Origin: an uncultured Verrucomicrobiota bacterium
Lineage (GTDB): Bacteria; Verrucomicrobiota; Verrucomicrobiia; Limisphaerales; UBA9464
Assembly: GCA_903925515.1 (NCBI GenBank)
Contig: CAIYFP010000202.1
Coordinates: forward strand, 1 to 9,875
Direction: 5' to 3'
Length of the DNA stretch: 9,875 nucleotides
Numbering within the stretch: the first letter of the stretch is position 1; every line of letters begins with the position of its first letter. Under the pieces are notes generated by a model, which made no database searches, had not been told where the DNA came from, and saw only the letters and a program-made list of their open reading frames with translations. A program made the translations under genes and the position numbers. Below are positions 5,895 through 9,875 of the stretch, in pieces.

Positions 5895-8800
5895 ATGGGG
5901 ATAGGGGCTTGCACCCGGCTGCTTGCGCTCTGCCTGACGATGGCCCTTTCGTTCATGGCGCTCCGCGCCCAAAGCACGGCAGTCATCACGGCGCAACCGC
6001 AGTCCATCGCTCGCCCGCTTGGAGCCAGCGCCACCTTCTCGGTCACCGCCACCGGCCTTTCCCTTGCCTACCAATGGTTCCGGGACGGCAATGCCATCAG
6101 TGGTGCAACCGCATCCAGCCTCACGATCGCGAGCGTGACGGTGGCCGACGGCGGCACGTACCAGGTCCGGGTGTCAAACTCCGGCGGGACGGTCTGGAGC
6201 GCCAACGCCGTGCTCACGACCGTCGCGCCCCTCAGCATCACGGTGCAACCTGCCTCGTTGGTGGCGACGCAGGGCTTTGCCACGGCCCTGAGCGTCACCA
6301 CGGCAGGCGACTTGCCAGCGTATCAGTGGCGAAGGGCTTCGGGCACAATCCCGATGTCGTGGCTCAGCGAGACCTTCAATTCCGGCAACGGCGGCTTCAC
6401 GGTGACGACACCCCTGTCCTTCGCCGTTCCATGGACGTACAACGCCACGTCGGGCACGTGGTATGTTGGCGGGCCGTCCGGCCGAAACTCGCAGACCAAC
6501 GCGACGCGTCTGGCCAGTCCCACCCTCACGGCAACGCAATCGGGCCCGGTGGTTCTTTCGTTCAGCCATCGCTACAACTTCGACCCGGGGTACGACGCGG
6601 GCGCGGTTCGCTACAGCCTCAACGGCGCCGCGTTCACCTTGATCCCTGCTTCGGCGTTCGTGGCCAACGGGTACAACGGCACCGTGGCCTCCAGCGCGCG
6701 GTCCGAGTTGGCTGGGATGCCCGTGTTCTCGGCGCAATCCGCGAGCGGGACGAACTTCATCCAAAGCCAGGCCAACATCGGGATCCTCAAGGCCGGAGAC
6801 ACGCTTTCCCTCCAGTTCGTCGCGTCGGCCGACGCGAGCATGGGTGGCGCGGTCACGGAAAACCTGCTCATGAGCCTTGTGTTGAACAATGCGTCGTCGC
6901 CGCTGACGGACTCCGCGACGACCCCGCTGGGATTCACGGCCTTCGGCTCGGGCTTGTCCTATGGCCAGACGGGCATTCCCGCCGGCACGTATGGCTCGAT
7001 CAGTCGCGCGTCGGCCGGCTCGAGTTCAGTCCGGCTCACGGGAACCTCTGGATCAGGCTGGAGAAGCTCCAGCTCTGCGGGTGCCAACAAGCTCAACTCG
7101 CTGACGAACAACTTCACGGTGATGGCATGGGTGAGGCCCAGCGCGGTGACGTCCGTTGGCGTCATGCGCGTGCTGTCGGACGACTACGGCTTTGCCAACC
7201 CCTCCACATGGAGCTTTGGGTTGTCTTCGGGATCGTCCAGCTCCCAGTTGTTCTTCACGAAGTTCAATGTCGCGGACTTCTACTCTACCTCGACGATCCT
7301 CACGGCGAACCAATGGTACCACATCGCCGTTGCCGTCAGTTCCTCCGACGGCGTGGTATTCTACCTAAATGGGCAAGCTGCTGGCTCTGATGCCAGCACC
7401 GCTGGCAAGGGGAACATCACACCCGGCACAAGCCCGTTCATCGTCGGGGCCGAGAAGTCTTCGGGTTCGGGCCAGTTCCGGGGCAACATCTCGGAGATCC
7501 GGGTCTATAACCGCGTCCTGACGGCCAGCGAGGTGATCCTAGCCGGGTCCGGGGGGACCATCCCTGGAACTCCGAGCACCGGCTCGGCCTACACGAATCG
7601 TTGGGAGATCGACTCCACGAGCCTGACCCTGACCTACACCAACGCCGTGGCCATCTCGGGTGCAACCAACCGAATCTACTCGATCGCCAGCGTCAGCACC
7701 AACGACGTTGGCGTGTACTCGGTGGTTGCCACCAACCTTGCCGGGAGCGTCACCAGCGACTGGGCCACCCTCTCGGTGCTCGTGCCCCCCACGATCACCG
7801 TCCAGCCTGTGGGCCAGTTCCTGCCCGTGGGCGGGACGCTCAACCTTTCTGGCGCGGCCGTCGGCGACCAGCCCATGGCGTACCAATGGCAAGGCAACAA
7901 CGCATCCCTCGTGGGAGCCACCAACCCCGTGCTGACGATCAGCAACCTGACGCTTGCGAACTCGGGCAACTATCGGCTGATCGCCAGCAACGTGGCCGGG
8001 CGTGCCACGTCGAGCGTGGCGGCCGTCACGGTCATGACGCATCCGAGGTTCGCCTCCGGCCCGTCCAGCGTCTTCACCCACCTCGGCGCCCGGGTCTCCC
8101 TCACGGCATCCGCCTCGGGCGGCGGGCCTCCCGCGTTGCAGTGGTATTTCCGGGAGCAACCCATCGCGGGCGCCACCAACGCCACCCTGGTGATCGAAGG
8201 CGCGGAGTTGTCCCATGCCGGCTGGTATTGGGTTCGCGCGACCAACAGGGTCGGGGCCATCGACAGCCCGCGGGCATGGGTGGTCCTCTCGCCGTTGGAA
8301 AACCGCGCGGTGGGATGGCGCGACAACTCCTCGGGCCAGATCGGATTTGGCGCGGACTGGACCAACCTCGTGAACCTCGTTGCCGGCGACGCCCACACGA
8401 TTGCCCTGCGTGGAGACGGCACCGTGCTCGCTGTCGGCGCCAACGAGCGCGGACAGTCCACGGTGCCCGCCATGTCCGTCCGGGCCGTGGCCGTGGCGGC
8501 CGGCGCGAACCACGGGCTCGTCGTGGGCGAGAACGGCCGGGTCACGGCGTGGGGCGACAATGCCCACGGCCAGACCAACGTGCCCACGGGTCTGTCGAAC
8601 GTCGTCGCCGTCGCGGCCGGCGCGACGCATAGCCTCGCGCTCCGCGCCGACGGCTCCGTGGTGGCATGGGGCGGCAGCGATGCCGCCATCCGCACCGTTC
8701 CGTCCGGGGTGACGGGCGTTCGCTCCATCGCGGCGGCCGGGAAGTACTCGGTAGCCGTGAAGTCTGATGGATCAGCGGAGCTCTGGGGGTCCGACCTTGG

Positions 8801-9875
8801 CGACATGGGCACCGTGCCCTCGGCGGCCACCAACCTCGTCGCGGTTTCCGCATCCTCGCTTCATGTCGTGGCCCTGCGCGGCGACGGATCGGTGGTGGCG
8901 TGGGGCAACAACGACTCCGGCCAGTTGAACGTCCCCGTTGCCGCATCCCAGGTCATCGGCGTCGGGGCGGGCGCGTTGCATTCGATTGCGATGTTGTCCT
9001 CCGGCGCCCCCATCGCATGGGGCGCCGGGACCGCGGACGGGGAGGATGCATGGCCGGACTTCGGGCAGTCGATCGTGCCGGCCGAGGTGATTGGCGCGAC
9101 GGCCATCGCGGCGGGGTCCTACTACAGCGTGGCGGCGGTGCCGACGCCCCCGAGGTTCACGAGCGATCCGCCGGCCCGGGTGGGCTATTCGCTGGGCCAG
9201 ACGGTGACCATGGCGGCGAAGGCGGCGGGTGCGTTGCCGCTGCGATACCAGTGGTCGCGATCAGGCGTCCCGATCGATGGAGCAACCAACGCCACGCTTG
9301 TGATCGCCAACGCGGGTCCCACGGCCGCGAGCGATTACTCGGTGCGGGTGAGCAACGCAGGCGGGGCCATTTCCACGAGCCTTCGCCTCGAACTGGACGC
9401 TGCGTACGAGCCGTTAGGAATCGCGACGCAGCCGCAGTCCATGTCCGTCATGCGCGCGGCCAATGCCATCATGGTGGTCGAGGCCACGGGAACCGCCCCG
9501 ATCCGGTATCAGTGGCGCCGGAACGGCGCGCCCATCGATGGCGCCACCAATTCCTTCTACAAGGCGCCCACGACCCAGTTGACGGACACGGCGGACTACT
9601 CGGTGGCGGTGGACAACATTTGGGAGACGCTGACGAGCGATGTCGCGCGCGTGACGGTCCTCGACCCTCCTGCATGGGACGAATCGTACACCAACGCGAC
9701 CCTTTCGGCGGGTCAGTCCCTGACGTTGAAGGCAGGCAACAGCGGCAGCGGACCATTTGACTACCAGTGGTACCTGAATGGGCAGCCGATCGAGGGGTCC
9801 AATACCAACGCCCTGGTCCTCCCCAGCCTGACATGGCGCGACGAGGGCGAGTACGGCGTGGCGATCAGCAACCCC
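5895..9875 (+). CDS. Giant secreted Ig / LamG / RCC1-repeat protein (partial at 3' end)
   Basis: The frame is open to the last base, giving at least 1327 residues, with no stop in view. Starting at ATG 5895, residues 1-26 are a normal signal peptide ending LRA. An Ig-like domain covers 27-112. A second begins at 113 (ITVQP...YQWRR), breaks off near 157 and seems to resume near 575 (AISGATNRIYSI...GVYSVVATN, to 630). In between lie a 'choice-of-anchor'-like beta-sandwich segment (159-331) and a LamG/ConA-like domain (346-554: FTVMAWVRP, NQWYHIAVAV, VVFYLNGQ, ISEIRVYNRVLTASEV). Ig domains follow at 631-715 and 716-799, then seven RCC1-like repeats of about 39 residues (800-1085, VVAWG.N..GQ..VP...AVAAG..HSLAL..DGSV), then Ig at 1086-1168, 1169-1260 and a partial one to the edge. 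The Ig domains carry the core Trp and GATN turns. I saw no cysteine after the signal peptide. An adhesive, glycan-binding or cell-surface role is inferred from LamG and Ig; no catalytic motif is visible. ATG 5769 is an alternative start. Confidence 0.9.
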   Translation, partial: MGIGACTRLLALCLTMALSFMALRAQSTAVITAQPQSIARPLGASATFSVTATGLSLAYQWFRDGNAISGATASSLTIASVTVADGGTYQVRVSNSGGTVWSANAVLTTVAPLSITVQPASLVATQGFATALSVTTAGDLPAYQWRRASGTIPMSWLSETFNSGNGGFTVTTPLSFAVPWTYNATSGTWYVGGPSGRNSQTNATRLASPTLTATQSGPVVLSFSHRYNFDPGYDAGAVRYSLNGAAFTLIPASAFVANGYNGTVASSARSELAGMPVFSAQSASGTNFIQSQANIGILKAGDTLSLQFVASADASMGGAVTENLLMSLVLNNASSPLTDSATTPLGFTAFGSGLSYGQTGIPAGTYGSISRASAGSSSVRLTGTSGSGWRSSSSAGANKLNSLTNNFTVMAWVRPSAVTSVGVMRVLSDDYGFANPSTWSFGLSSGSSSSQLFFTKFNVADFYSTSTILTANQWYHIAVAVSSSDGVVFYLNGQAAGSDASTAGKGNITPGTSPFIVGAEKSSGSGQFRGNISEIRVYNRVLTASEVILAGSGGTIPGTPSTGSAYTNRWEIDSTSLTLTYTNAVAISGATNRIYSIASVSTNDVGVYSVVATNLAGSVTSDWATLSVLVPPTITVQPVGQFLPVGGTLNLSGAAVGDQPMAYQWQGNNASLVGATNPVLTISNLTLANSGNYRLIASNVAGRATSSVAAVTVMTHPRFASGPSSVFTHLGARVSLTASASGGGPPALQWYFREQPIAGATNATLVIEGAELSHAGWYWVRATNRVGAIDSPRAWVVLSPLENRAVGWRDNSSGQIGFGADWTNLVNLVAGDAHTIALRGDGTVLAVGANERGQSTVPAMSVRAVAVAAGANHGLVVGENGRVTAWGDNAHGQTNVPTGLSNVVAVAAGATHSLALRADGSVVAWGGSDAAIRTVPSGVTGVRSIAAAGKYSVAVKSDGSAELWGSDLGDMGTVPSAATNLVAVSASSLHVVALRGDGSVVAWGNNDSGQLNVPVAASQVIGVGAGALHSIAMLSSGAPIAWGAGTADGEDAWPDFGQSIVPAEVIGATAIAAGSYYSVAAVPTPPRFTSDPPARVGYSLGQTVTMAAKAAGALPLRYQWSRSGVPIDGATNATLVIANAGPTAASDYSVRVSNAGGAISTSLRLELDAAYEPLGIATQPQSMSVMRAANAIMVVEATGTAPIRYQWRRNGAPIDGATNSFYKAPTTQLTDTADYSVAVDNIWETLTSDVARVTVLDPPAWDESYTNATLSAGQSLTLKAGNSGSGPFDYQWYLNGQPIEGSNTNALVLPSLTWRDEGEYGVAISNP
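6231..6365 (+). other. First half of a split Ig-like domain
   Basis: LSITVQPASLVATQGFATALSVTTAG followed by PAYQWRR gives the A to C strands of a verrucomicrobial Ig-like repeat, with the core Trp in YQW. The expected turn 'DG..ISGATN' and the closing Tyr strand do not follow. Instead the sequence runs into an unrelated beta-sandwich segment. Confidence 0.55.
6369..6887 (+). other. Choice-of-anchor-like beta-sandwich segment
   Basis: Residues 159-331 of the giant protein begin ETFNSGNGGFTV and continue through WTYNATSGTWYVGG, VVLSFSHRYNFDPGYDAGAVRYSLNGAAF and GDTLSLQFVASAD. Segments of this pattern recur in verrucomicrobial secreted proteins, usually next to Ig or LamG domains. The function is unknown and the fold is inferred. 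Confidence 0.5.
6930..7556 (+). other. LamG/ConA-like domain of the giant protein
   Basis: Residues 346-554 follow the Laminin_G_3 pattern: NNFTVMAWVRPS, a central strand with LFFTKF, NQWYHIAVAVSSSDGVVFYLNGQ, FIVGAEKSSG and GNISEIRVYNRVLTASEV. Such jelly-roll domains commonly bind carbohydrate or protein ligands. The ligand cannot be read here. Confidence 0.8.
7635..7784 (+). other. Second half of the split Ig-like domain
   Basis: TNAVAISGATNRIYSIASVSTNDVGVYSVVATN and SDWATLSVL form the C' to G strands of a standard Ig-like repeat. The preceding residues (YTNRWEIDSTSLTLTY) do not look like the normal opening half, which appears about 420 residues earlier. Confidence 0.55.
8292..9146 (+). repeat. 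Seven RCC1-like propeller repeats
   Basis: Seven units of about 39 residues are seen in the protein, starting AVGWRDN, LAVGANE, TAWGDNA, VAWGGSD, ELWGSDL, VAWGNND and IAWGAGT, each ending near a DG-V-type turn. Seven units are what a closed RCC1-type beta-propeller needs. Unit 7 carries a short extra loop (DGEDAWPDFG). Units 4 and 5 are the most diverged and lack the G-Q motif. Confidence 0.75.

Noticed and set aside
4799..6052. 417-aa open frame on the - strand
   Set aside because: It is antisense to the parvulin-like gene and the start of the giant gene, with no domain. The + strand products explain the sequence.
5909..7390. 493-aa open frame on the + strand in another frame
   Set aside because: It is out of frame with the Ig and LamG motifs and has a His/Arg/Gln-rich composition without domains. 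The true frame runs through it without a stop.
7539..8630. 363-aa open frame on the - strand
   Set aside because: It lies antisense to the Ig and RCC1 repeats. Its Gly/Arg/His/Val-rich sequence mirrors GC-rich codons and shows no domain.
1..9875. CRISPR array, tRNA or rRNA genes
   Set aside because: I saw no regularly spaced direct repeats with unique spacers, no cloverleaf-like sequence and no rRNA signature. The periodic repeats present are protein-coding propeller and Ig units.

Overview
The window looks like a GC-rich chromosome segment from the Verrucomicrobiota. The grounds are a Reg_prop-type sensor kinase, a secreted protein built from cysteine-free bacterial Ig-like repeats of the 'YQW...GATN...Y.V...N' type, and a dockerin-like C-terminal tail. 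All of these are common together in that phylum. I cannot name a genus, and all genes called are on the + strand.

Layout. Positions 1-277 hold a possible mobile-element or REP-like end and the tail of a dockerin-like protein whose body is missing. Positions 278-562 are intergenic. Positions 563-4196 hold a two-gene two-component system: a 1004-aa membrane sensor histidine kinase with 14 propeller blade motifs, and an overlapping 217-aa NarL/FixJ-type response regulator. Positions 4197-4669 are intergenic, with a 15-bp repeat present twice and an AT-rich patch just before the next gene. Positions 4670-5743 encode an exported parvulin-type (SurA/PpiC-like) protein that seems to lack the active-site histidines. 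From about 5769 or 5895 to the window edge there is one very large exported protein, open to the last base. It reads signal peptide, Ig, an Ig domain apparently split by a beta-sandwich segment plus a LamG-like domain, Ig, Ig, seven RCC1-like repeats, Ig, Ig and a partial Ig.

How the parts may work together (inference). The kinase/regulator pair reads an extracytoplasmic signal, and family precedent suggests a glycan or other polymer. It then controls transcription of targets that the window does not identify. The parvulin-like protein sits directly upstream of the giant protein in the same direction, so a dedicated periplasmic chaperone role for its export is plausible. The points most worth checking are the split Ig domain, the catalytically degenerate parvulin paired with a giant secreted protein, the truncated dockerin tail beside a REP-like motif, and the intergenic 15-bp repeat.
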